A stretch of DNA of 8,754 nt from CAXBPY01 sp003455275. GTDB taxonomy: Bacteria > Bacteroidota > Bacteroidia > Chitinophagales > UBA10324. The stretch is from NCBI GenBank assembly GCA_963977675.1, contig CAXBPY010000086.1, forward strand, positions 1 through 8,754, given 5' to 3'. The notes under the pieces are model-generated. The model searched no databases. It was not told the DNA's origin and saw only the letters and a list, made by a program, of their open reading frames with translations. Below, one piece after another: positions 1 to 6,528 of this stretch. Both the position numbers and the translations under genes were made by a program. Positions within the stretch are counted from its first letter, which is position 1. Each line of letters begins with the position of its first letter.

Positions 1-2004
1 GTTGCGATTTTGTTTTTGCGTTCGTTCAAAGCAAGCATTACAATCCTGATTGGAATTCCGCTCACACTTTGTCTCACAGTAATTGTGCTTTATGCAACGG
101 GGCAAACTTTTAACATTATGTCGCTCGGCGCCATTGCGGCGGCAATCGGTTTAATCATTGACGATGCAATCGTCGTCGTCGAGCAAATTCATCGCGCGAA
201 GGAAGAAATGCCTGATGAAAAATATCCGGTGATTGTGGTGAAGGCTATCAAGTTTTTGTTTCCCGCCATGGTGGGATCATCGCTAAGCACGATGGTCATT
301 TTTATTCCGTTCTTATTAATGAGTGGAATTGCAGGCGCTTATTTCAAAGTGATGACAAACACCATGCTTATCACGCTCGCCTGTTCTTTCTTCGTTACCT
401 GGCTGCTGCTTCCGGTGGTGTATTTGTTTTTGTCGAATGATTCGCGAAGAAAAAAAATGGAAGATGACAAGCATGAAACGAAACATCAGCCATGGATAAA
501 ATTTTTTATCACCAAACCGTATCTCAGTTTAATCATCGTTGTAATTTTTATCGGAAGCATTGTTTACATCGTTCCAAAATTGGAAACAGGATTTCTGCCG
601 GAGATGGATGAGGGCGGAATTGTGCTCGACTATTCTTCCCCTCCCGGAACTTCATTGGAAGAAACTGACCGAATGTTGCGTGAAGTCGAAAAACTTATTG
701 TGAAAATTCCGGAAGTGGAAACTTACTCTCGCCGCACCGGAACACAAATGGGAATTTTTATCACTGAACCGAACACGGGTGATTACATTATTCAACTGAA
801 GAAAAACAGAACACGCACCACCGAAGATGTGATTGAAGACATTCGCGCTCAAATAGAAGCCACACAACCTGCACTGCGCACAGATTTCGGGCAAGTGATT
901 GGCGACATCATTGGCGATTTAATGGCGAGTGTTCAACCGGTTGAAGTAAAAATTTTTGGAAGCGACCGGGAAATTTTAGATAAACTTTCAAAAGAAGTTG
1001 CCGCGAAAGTGGAGAAGGTAGATGGCGCGGCAGATGTGTTCGACGGAATTGTAATTGCCGGTCCTTCGGTTTCTGTTCAACCGAAACAAGAACAACTTGC
1101 GCAGTTTGGAATTACTCCCGCGAACCTGCAATCGCAAATGCAGAATGCAACGGAAGGAACAGTGGTTGGAAAAATTTTCGAAGACGAACAACTCACGGAT
1201 ATCCGAATGTTCAGCGGTTACGATTCAAAAAATTCTGTTCAACATTTAAGCGACATGAATTTGTTTTTGCCCAATGGAAAATTGCAGCCGCTGAAAAATT
1301 TGGTTGACATAAAAATTGACAGCGGTGATGCGGAAATTCAGCGTGAGAATTTGCAAAACATGGGAGTGGTGACCGCCCGATTGGAGAGCCGCGATCTCGG
1401 AAGCGTGATGCGCGATGTAAAAAAATCTGTTTCCACTATTTCACTTCCGGCGGGTTATCACATCGAATACGGAGGCGCTTACGCAGAGCAACAAAAATCT
1501 TTTGATGAGTTGCTGATGATTTTAATTTCAGCAAGCTTGCTTGTGTTTGGTGTGATGTTGTTTCTATTCCGCGATTTAAAAATTGCCGCCATCATACTTT
1601 TCATTTCTCTTTTAGGAATTGCCGGAAGCTATCTCGCGCTCTACATCACAGACACCGCGCTGAATGTGGGAAGTTACACCGGCATCATAATGATTGTCGG
1701 AATCATTGGTGAGAATGCCATATTCACTTTCCTTCAATTCCGCGAAGCCATGAAAGTAAATGACGATGCCGACAGTGCAATTATTTATTCCATCTCCACG
1801 CGGCTTCGCCCGAAACTGATGACCGCTCTTGGCGCCATCATCGCGCTCATGCCCATTGCACTCGGTATTGGAACGGGAGCGCAACTGCATCAACCGCTCG
1901 CCATTGCGGTGATAGGAGGATTTCTTTCAGCACTTCCATTGCTGCTGATTGTGTATCCAAGCATGCTGCATGTGATTTATAAAAAACGCCTCGGGAAGAA
2001 TTAA
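1..2004 (+). CDS. RND-family efflux pump inner-membrane subunit (CzcA/CusA-like), 5'-truncated
   Basis: This is the C-terminal 667 residues of a proton-driven RND transporter, which exports substrate across the envelope together with a periplasmic adaptor and an outer-membrane channel. The frame is open to the first base, so the real start lies upstream; RND pumps are usually 1000-1100 residues, so about 340 are missing. The visible part begins at the end of TM2. TM4 carries the paired aspartates of the proton relay (IGLIIDDAIVVVE, D54-D55 of the fragment). A cytoplasmic KKMEDDKHETKH loop and TM7 follow, then the second periplasmic domain, starting at GFLPEMDEGG. The segment around QPVEVKIFGSD resembles heavy-metal-efflux RND proteins. 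TM8-TM12 close the protein, with GIIGENAIF in TM10. DD in TM4 is typical of drug pumps, while Glu in TM10 is typical of metal pumps, so the substrate is uncertain. The gene looks richer in GCG/CGC codons than its neighbours. The adaptor gene is probably upstream, outside the window. Confidence 0.93.
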   Translation, partial: VAILFLRSFKASITILIGIPLTLCLTVIVLYATGQTFNIMSLGAIAAAIGLIIDDAIVVVEQIHRAKEEMPDEKYPVIVVKAIKFLFPAMVGSSLSTMVIFIPFLLMSGIAGAYFKVMTNTMLITLACSFFVTWLLLPVVYLFLSNDSRRKKMEDDKHETKHQPWIKFFITKPYLSLIIVVIFIGSIVYIVPKLETGFLPEMDEGGIVLDYSSPPGTSLEETDRMLREVEKLIVKIPEVETYSRRTGTQMGIFITEPNTGDYIIQLKKNRTRTTEDVIEDIRAQIEATQPALRTDFGQVIGDIIGDLMASVQPVEVKIFGSDREILDKLSKEVAAKVEKVDGAADVFDGIVIAGPSVSVQPKQEQLAQFGITPANLQSQMQNATEGTVVGKIFEDEQLTDIRMFSGYDSKNSVQHLSDMNLFLPNGKLQPLKNLVDIKIDSGDAEIQRENLQNMGVVTARLESRDLGSVMRDVKKSVSTISLPAGYHIEYGGAYAEQQKSFDELLMILISASLLVFGVMLFLFRDLKIAAIILFISLLGIAGSYLALYITDTALNVGSYTGIIMIVGIIGENAIFTFLQFREAMKVNDDADSAIIYSISTRLRPKLMTALGAIIALMPIALGIGTGAQLHQPLAIAVIGGFLSALPLLLIVYPSMLHVIYKKRLGKN

Positions 2005-2057
2005 TTGAAGAATATATTTTTTCAACTCTCTTTTAATACAGAATTATCTTGCGCTAC

Positions 2058-2768
2058 ATGAAGCCTTATCCAGAAAACCTTACGGTTAAAAACTGGGCAG
2101 AAGAAGATCAGCCCCGCGAAAAACTTTTGTTGAAAGGAAAACAAGCACTTAGCGATGCCGAGTTAATTGCAATCCTTCTTAGAACCGGTGTAGAGAAAGA
2201 ACCGGTAACTGAGGTTTCAAAAAAAATACTTGCTTCAGTAAATAATGATTTGAATCAACTGGGAAAACTGAGTGTGCAGGAAATGCTTGAAAAAAAAATC
2301 AAAGGCATTGGAGAAACCAAAGCCATTACACTAGTAGCAGCACTTGAGCTAGGAAAAAGAAGGCAAAAATCAGAAGTAGTTGATTTGAAAAAAGTGACAA
2401 CCAGCCGGGACATTTTCAATTACATGCTACCAACGATTGGTGAATTGCCGCATGAAGAATTTCATGTCATCTTTTTGAATCGGGCGAATAAAATAATCCG
2501 CTGTGAAAGAATAAGTGTTGGCGGCATTACCGGCACCGTGGCCGATGTTCGAATCATTTTCAATTATGCAATCAGAAACAATGCAGTGAATATTATTCTT
2601 TGTCATAATCATCCATCAGGAAACACAAGCCCAAGCCCAGAAGATATTTCGCTTACAAAAAAAATGATAGAAGCAGGAAAGGTGCTGGAAATAAAAGTAC
2701 TTGATCACATCATAGTTACAGAAACCGGTTATTACAGTTTTGCAGATGAAGGATTGATTCAATCATAA
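2058..2768 (+). CDS. radC: RadC family JAB/MPN+ domain protein
   Basis: This is a full-length RadC homologue of 236 residues, a usual length for the family. The N-terminus has the family hallmark (EEDQPREKLL, then ALSDAELIAILLRTG, residues 15-44). A helix-hairpin-helix region follows (KGIGETKAITL, about 82-92). The C-terminal JAB/MPN+ metalloprotease-like domain has the upstream acidic segment (HEEFHVIFLN, about 132-141) and the full metal-binding motif HNHPSGNTSPSPED, with H183, H185, S193 and D196. All expected metal ligands are present, so the fold is probably intact. RadC was named for DNA repair, but that role was later questioned and its true function is unsettled. I chose ATG at 2058 because the frame opens there onto the conserved start region; an in-frame TTG at 2049 would add only three residues. 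It lies 53 nt after the RND gene and may be co-transcribed with it or have its own unrecognised promoter. Confidence 0.95.
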   Translation: MKPYPENLTVKNWAEEDQPREKLLLKGKQALSDAELIAILLRTGVEKEPVTEVSKKILASVNNDLNQLGKLSVQEMLEKKIKGIGETKAITLVAALELGKRRQKSEVVDLKKVTTSRDIFNYMLPTIGELPHEEFHVIFLNRANKIIRCERISVGGITGTVADVRIIFNYAIRNNAVNIILCHNHPSGNTSPSPEDISLTKKMIEAGKVLEIKVLDHIIVTETGYYSFADEGLIQS

Positions 2769-2782
2769 AAAGGAATAAAAAA

Positions 2783-2806
2783 ACCCCTTCAGAAAACTGA
2801 AGGGGT
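2783..2806. terminator. Bidirectional intrinsic terminator between radC and the small secreted-protein gene
   Basis: A perfect 10-bp stem (ACCCCTTCAG / CTGAAGGGGT) with an AAAA loop lies between two convergent genes. Read on the minus strand it is followed by a run of six or more T, an ideal intrinsic terminator for the gene ending at 2829. Read on the plus strand it starts 15 nt after the radC stop and is followed by a looser T-rich tract (CTATTGTGTTTT), so it probably also ends radC transcripts, less efficiently. Confidence 0.9.
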
Positions 2807-2828
2807 CTATTGTGTTTTACCTTAATAA

Positions 2829-3206
2829 TTATTTCGGGTTTCTTGTTTTCTTTTTTTCGTCTTCTGTCATGGTTGTTTGGTTGCTGGTATTGCTGGTTGA
2901 CATTGTTCCACTGCAGCAAGAACCGGATTTACCCTGGCAGCAAGATTTAGATCCTTTAGAACACTGAGGTGCTGTGCCAGATGTAGAGGATGAAGACATG
3001 TTATTGTTCTTAACTTCTTTTTCGGTTGAAGTTGATGAACCTGAAGTATTCATATTAGTTGTGCTAACTGAAGTCTGAGTCGAAGTCGGCGCCTTCTGAG
3101 CGGAGATCATTTGTTGTTTTTGTGCATCAGTTTGCGGAGTTTGAGCGTGTGAAATTCCAACTTGGGCAAAGCATAATATCACAGCGAGATAAATTAACTT
3201 TTTCAT
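2829..3206 (-). CDS. Small secreted Ser/Thr-rich protein with paired cysteines
   Basis: I do not recognise a named family for this 125-residue protein. It begins with a clear signal peptide: MKK, a hydrophobic core (LIYLAVILCFAQVG) and a likely signal peptidase I site at SHA|Q after residue 21. The mature part is low in complexity and dominated by Ser, Thr, Asn, Gln and Lys, so it is probably disordered. Its only distinctive feature is a cysteine cluster (C82, C89-C90, C97-C98) with the imperfect repeat KGSKSCC / GKSGSCC. The tail is charged (TEDEKKKTRNPK). Paired cysteines in a periplasmic or exported protein could bind metal or form disulfides; neither is shown here. C12 lies inside the signal peptide but lacks a good lipobox (ILC), so a lipoprotein is less likely. 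The gene lies 64 nt downstream of psd, has a candidate promoter of its own, and ends at a strong terminator. The signal peptide, promoter and terminator make it a credible real gene. Confidence 0.8.
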   Translation of the reverse strand: MKKLIYLAVILCFAQVGISHAQTPQTDAQKQQMISAQKAPTSTQTSVSTTNMNTSGSSTSTEKEVKNNNMSSSSTSGTAPQCSKGSKSCCQGKSGSCCSGTMSTSNTSNQTTMTEDEKKKTRNPK

Positions 3207-3232
3207 GGTATGATTGTTTTTTGTTTTTGTCT

Positions 3233-3249
3233 ATTCAAAAGTATTGAAT
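3233..3249. repeat. Inverted repeat overlapping the candidate promoter
   Basis: ATTCAA and TTGAAT form a perfect 6-bp inverted repeat around a 5-nt centre (AAGTA). The 17-bp site covers the candidate -7 box of the small secreted-protein gene, where a dimeric repressor would block transcription. AT-rich palindromes of this length also arise by chance, so an operator role is only a suggestion. Confidence 0.35.
3236..3243 (-). promoter_or_regulatory. Candidate Bacteroidota -7 promoter box for the small secreted-protein gene
   Basis: The minus strand reads TACTTTTG, an exact match to the TAnnTTTG -7 element used by the primary sigma factor in Bacteroidota. It lies 29 nt upstream of the ATG at 3206, giving a predicted leader of roughly 20-25 nt. 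At the expected distance upstream only a partial -33 element is visible (TTAG instead of TTTG). The box sits inside the inverted repeat at 3233-3249. Confidence 0.5.
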
Positions 3250-3270
3250 CAAACGAATTATCCTAATCTA

Positions 3271-3930
3271 TTATTTTTTGAGGACTGCAAGAACCGAAAT
3301 ACCACCGCGAACATTTTGATTCAGAGAAACTTTTAATTCAGCATCCGGAGGAAGAAAAACATCTACCCTCGAGCCAAATTTTATAAAACCCATTTCATTT
3401 CCTTGTGAAACTGATTGCCCTTCGGAAACATAGCTTACAATCTTTCTGGCAACTTTTCCGGCTATCTGCCTGAATAAAATGGATGAATAATTATTTTTTA
3501 TCACAACAGTATTCCGTTCATTTTCGGTTGATGATTTTGGATGCCAGGCAACCAGATATTTTCCGGGGTGATATTTTACATATTCCACTTTTCCTCCAAT
3601 TGGATTGCGGTTGATATGGACATTTAACGGGGACATAAAAATTGAAACCTGAATCCGCCGGTCTTTAAGAAATTCCGTTTCATCAGTCTGTTCTATAACA
3701 ACTACTTTCCCGTCGCATGGAGAAATAACATGTGATTCATCGCTATCAATTCTCCTTTCAGGATTACGGAAGAAGGAGGCAATGAAAACAAAAAATGAAA
3801 TGCTGACTATTGCCAGCAAGGTCAATATAATTTTATAATCGCTGAGAATGCAATAGGCGCCGAAGTTAAAGGCCAGCAGAAAAACTGAAACTACAATCAG
3901 GGTTTTAAATCCTTCGCGATGTATCTTCAT
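3271..3930 (-). CDS. psd: Phosphatidylserine decarboxylase proenzyme, short PSD-A type
   Basis: This enzyme converts phosphatidylserine to phosphatidylethanolamine, the last step of PE synthesis at the inner membrane. It uses a pyruvoyl group made by self-cleavage. At 219 residues it fits the short PSD-A subfamily. Two hydrophobic segments (about 9-29 and 33-53) form an N-terminal membrane anchor, followed by FFRNPER, the conserved SPCDGKV (70-76), MSPLNVHINRNP (99-110, with the HxN pair) and the cleavage motif FGSR (185-188). Cleavage between G186 and S187 would leave a beta chain and a short alpha chain beginning with the pyruvoyl group from S187. All key residues are present. The start ATG at 3930 lies 24 nt after the gldG stop, and no good Shine-Dalgarno is visible, so translation may follow on from gldG in one operon. 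No phosphatidylserine synthase gene is in the window. Confidence 0.94.
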   Translation of the reverse strand: MKIHREGFKTLIVVSVFLLAFNFGAYCILSDYKIILTLLAIVSISFFVFIASFFRNPERRIDSDESHVISPCDGKVVVIEQTDETEFLKDRRIQVSIFMSPLNVHINRNPIGGKVEYVKYHPGKYLVAWHPKSSTENERNTVVIKNNYSSILFRQIAGKVARKIVSYVSEGQSVSQGNEMGFIKFGSRVDVFLPPDAELKVSLNQNVRGGISVLAVLKK

Positions 3931-3954
3931 TCAGCAAATTTAAAATCAAGCAGT

Positions 3955-5694
3955 TTAGAGCTTTGAAAATCTTCTGATTCGAATGATAAAATAAATAGCG
4001 CCGAATAAAATCATAAGAATGACCGGAACTGAAAGGTTTATCATTTGCCACTTCGTTTTTTCTGCTTTTGTTTTTGAAGCATCAAGCAAGCGAAGACGAA
4101 CTTGTTTTCCTCGTGTTTCAATATTGGCGGAATTGCCAAGTAAGTAGTCAATACAATTGAGCAGAAATTTTTTATTTTCAAAATAACTGGGCTTCCGATA
4201 GTCTTCATATGAATATCGATAGTATCCCAGCGACATAGGAACGCCGCCTTTTCCGAATTCATTGATTGCAAAATCTCCATCTGCAATTACGATCATACTG
4301 TTTTCCCCGCTAATTTCTTTGAAAGGAGTTTTTAATGAATCACGAAGTATGGAAGCCATTTCATCAGTTACCCGGTTTTTATATAAAGAAGAGAATTTTC
4401 CTTCGAGCAACACAGCCACCGGAAGATTTCTTTTCGTGTAAGTAGACTGATCGGGTTCTTTATGCAATTCACGGAAGTCAATTACCCATGGCGAAAAAAC
4501 GAGGCGAGATAATTCAGAAGAATGAAGCAAAACTGTTTTCCGGATTTCTTTTTTAGCAACTGTGTCAAGGGTGCCTGCAAATGTTGTTTTCACAGACTCA
4601 ATACTGTAATCAATCAAATGCTTGGAGTCAGGAACCAAAACAGGAAAATACGGACAAGGGAAAGATTTGAATTGCATTTCGCCTGACGAAGATGAATTTA
4701 CAGAGAGTGGAACTGGATTGCATACAAGATCCATAAGCAAATCATTGTTGAGCCGGACCCCATAAGTAAACAATTGATCTTCTAAATTCAGCTCATAATT
4801 CAATGCAAGCATGGCAGGTTTTTGAATCAGGCTATCAAGCGAAGGATTCATTGCATCCAGCATCCACAAAATTTTTCCCCCGTTCATTACAAATTGATCG
4901 AGCTTAAATTTTTCCTGCTCGCTAAATGCTGTTTTCGGTTGAGCAATTACAAGCAGGTCGGTTTTCTTTTTTATATCTACAATTTTTTCGAGCCGAAGTG
5001 TATCTACCTGGTAAAAAGCAGTAAGTGTTTTAATAAAATCATACAGATAAATAAAATCTGGTTCGCCTTGTCCTTGTAACAACGAAATTCTTTTTCGAAA
5101 GGGAGACAGTTGTGCTTTTATTCCCGAAGAAATTTTATACTCTAATTGTGCTTCAGAATTATTAAGTGCAAGTTGCGAGTTGAGTCCACTTTCATTGTTC
5201 AGCAGATTTATCGGCACACCAGTCTCGGAGCGGTAAAAAATAAGTGCACCCGGAATAACTAACTTCTGAGAATAATTATCATCTTTTTCAATCTGCACAT
5301 TCGTGGGCTGCAAGCCCTGCTGCGTCATTTCCAGAAGAATTTCATTTCTTTCTTTTTCGCTTTTCCCTTCGAGCGGATCTTCAAACTGATATTGAAGTTT
5401 GTCGCCGGCATAAATTTTCATTTCATCCAGAATGTCACGGGTTGCATCAGATAACCGACGGAATCCGGAAGGCATATCGCCGGTTAAAAAAACTTTTACA
5501 AAAACATGATCACCCAGACCGCGCAACATATTCTTTGTACTGTCAGAAAGGCTGAAGCGGTGATCTGCCGTAAGATCAAATCGAACAAACAATCTTGACG
5601 AAAGCACATTGAGCAGCACAATCATTACAATCATTACTGCTAATCGATAGAGAATGGATTGTTTTTTTGATTTGCGCTTTTGTGTGTCAGTCAT
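3955..5694 (-). CDS. gldG: GldG: gliding-associated ABC transporter auxiliary/substrate-binding-like subunit
   Basis: GldG works with permease GldF and ATPase GldA in an ABC-2-type transporter first identified through gliding mutants of Flavobacterium; its substrate is unknown. The 579-residue protein has an N-terminal membrane segment (about 17-33), directly followed by the family hallmark FDLTADHRFSLS (39-50). A large extracytoplasmic ABC-auxiliary (GIFT-like) domain fills most of the rest. A C-terminal membrane helix (about 552-572) is followed by the basic tail RIRRFSKL. This layout, anchored at both ends, is characteristic of GldG. I chose ATG at 5694, 17 nt after the gldF stop, because it gives a normal short basic N-terminus. 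An in-frame GTG at 5718 would add eight residues and overlap the gldF stop as GTGGTAA. Neither start has a convincing Shine-Dalgarno, so the start is uncertain by these eight codons. Confidence 0.9.
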   Translation of the reverse strand: MTDTQKRKSKKQSILYRLAVMIVMIVLLNVLSSRLFVRFDLTADHRFSLSDSTKNMLRGLGDHVFVKVFLTGDMPSGFRRLSDATRDILDEMKIYAGDKLQYQFEDPLEGKSEKERNEILLEMTQQGLQPTNVQIEKDDNYSQKLVIPGALIFYRSETGVPINLLNNESGLNSQLALNNSEAQLEYKISSGIKAQLSPFRKRISLLQGQGEPDFIYLYDFIKTLTAFYQVDTLRLEKIVDIKKKTDLLVIAQPKTAFSEQEKFKLDQFVMNGGKILWMLDAMNPSLDSLIQKPAMLALNYELNLEDQLFTYGVRLNNDLLMDLVCNPVPLSVNSSSSGEMQFKSFPCPYFPVLVPDSKHLIDYSIESVKTTFAGTLDTVAKKEIRKTVLLHSSELSRLVFSPWVIDFRELHKEPDQSTYTKRNLPVAVLLEGKFSSLYKNRVTDEMASILRDSLKTPFKEISGENSMIVIADGDFAINEFGKGGVPMSLGYYRYSYEDYRKPSYFENKKFLLNCIDYLLGNSANIETRGKQVRLRLLDASKTKAEKTKWQMINLSVPVILMILFGAIYFIIRIRRFSKL

Positions 5695-5711
5695 TTTTTC
5701 TGAAATAAATT

Positions 5712-6443
5712 TTACCACTTCCGGCTTTGAACAGAAGTTTTGGTGAGAAGAATAAAAATCAAAATGAAAGACAGAAAATAAAACAGGTCCCGCGTATCCA
5801 GTACGCCACGACTGATGGATTGATAGTGATAATTGATGCCAACACTTTGAACCACAGTTTCAAAATTGCCTGCAAAAATGTTGAGCTTACTCAGACGATA
5901 AAATGCATCATATGAAAAGTAAGAAAGGAAAACAGAAGTGATGAATGCCACAATTTGGTTAGCAGAAACAGAGGATGTAAAAATTCCGATGCTTACAAAA
6001 ACAGCGCACAACATAGCAAGCCCAAGATAGGACCCCCATGTTGCGCCTGAGTCAAGATTTCCTTCGGGTGCTCCAAGTTTGTAAACGGTTAAGTAGTAAA
6101 GAAGAGTCGGCAACAGTGAAAACAAAATCAGAAACAGACATGCGAAATATTTTCCGAGTATGATTTGTAAATCATTCAGCGGTTTGGTAGAAAGGAATTC
6201 AATTGTTCCTGAATTTATTTCTTCAGAAAACGAACGCATAGTGATCGCCGGTATCAGGAAAATGAATATCCAAGGAGCGAAATAGAAAAACGGATCAAGC
6301 GTTGCATAGCCGCTGTCGAACACATTATAATCCGGATAAACCCAGACCAAAAGCCAGAATAAAATCAGCAACAATATCATCACAATATATCCTGTGATGC
6401 TGCTGAAAAATCCGCTGACTTCTTTTTTGAAAATGTTTAGCAA
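5712..6443 (-). CDS. gldF: GldF: gliding-associated ABC-2 transporter permease
   Basis: This is the 243-residue membrane component of the GldAFG transporter, of normal length for GldF. The N-terminus FKKEVSGFFSSITGYIV matches the family start. Six hydrophobic segments can be seen at about 17-37, 52-70, 92-113, 134-156, 160-180 and 220-238, the usual ABC-2 permease number. Between the second and third is RSFSEEINSGTIEFLSTKPL, the conserved cytoplasmic stretch likely to contact the ATPase. The start is TTG at 6443. The frame is closed upstream by a TAA at 6456-6458, and no ATG or GTG lies between, so TTG is the only reasonable start that keeps the conserved N-terminus. The 4 x 7-nt repeat ends 3 nt before this codon, and no Shine-Dalgarno is visible. 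gldA lies 81 nt upstream and gldG follows directly. Confidence 0.92.
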   Translation of the reverse strand: MLNIFKKEVSGFFSSITGYIVMILLLILFWLLVWVYPDYNVFDSGYATLDPFFYFAPWIFIFLIPAITMRSFSEEINSGTIEFLSTKPLNDLQIILGKYFACLFLILFSLLPTLLYYLTVYKLGAPEGNLDSGATWGSYLGLAMLCAVFVSIGIFTSSVSANQIVAFITSVFLSYFSYDAFYRLSKLNIFAGNFETVVQSVGINYHYQSISRGVLDTRDLFYFLSFILIFILLTKTSVQSRKW

Positions 6444-6446
6444 GAA

Positions 6447-6474
6447 GTTATTTGTTTATCGTTATCTGTTATTA
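6447..6474. repeat. Four tandem 7-nt repeats directly upstream of gldF
   Basis: On the plus strand four heptamers follow each other without gaps: GTTATTT, GTTTATC, GTTATCT and GTTATTA. On the coding (minus) strand this reads as ATAAC-type units. The array occupies the position of a ribosome binding site, ending 3 nt from the TTG start of gldF, and it contains the in-frame TAA that closes the frame upstream. Confidence 0.6.
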
Positions 6475-6504
6475 GCATTTAAGAGTTTCGGTGTATTTCA
6501 TTTT

Positions 6505-6528
6505 CAAATTCCCAAATCTTCAAATCAG
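6505..6528. repeat. Three tandem 8-nt repeats at the gldA 3' end
   Basis: On the plus strand CAAAT recurs every 8 nt, at 6505, 6513 and 6521 (CAAATTCC, CAAATCTT, CAAATCAG). The last unit runs into the gldA stop codon. On the coding strand this is GATTTG-AA-GATTTG-GG-AATTTG, in the short gap between gldA and gldF. Confidence 0.5.

Noticed and set aside
1612..1893. Minus-strand open frame inside the RND gene
   Set aside because: It lies opposite conserved transmembrane helices of the RND protein and shows no family motif or signal; it is an antisense shadow.
10..2004. TTG at position 10 as the start of the RND gene
   Set aside because: The frame is open to base 1 (V-A-I precedes) and the protein begins in the middle of the RND fold at the end of TM2, so the start lies outside the window.
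2013..2020. TATATTTT as a -7 box for radC
   Set aside because: It lacks the final G of TAnnTTTG and has no TTTG at the expected -33 position.
2006..2026. Possible terminator hairpin between the RND gene and radC
   Set aside because: The TTGAA / TTCAA stem is short and almost all A/T, so it is too weak to call; the two genes may be co-transcribed.
3165..3206. Small secreted protein as a lipoprotein through Cys12
   Set aside because: The residues before Cys12 (VIL) do not form a normal lipobox, while SHA|Q further on is a good signal peptidase I site.
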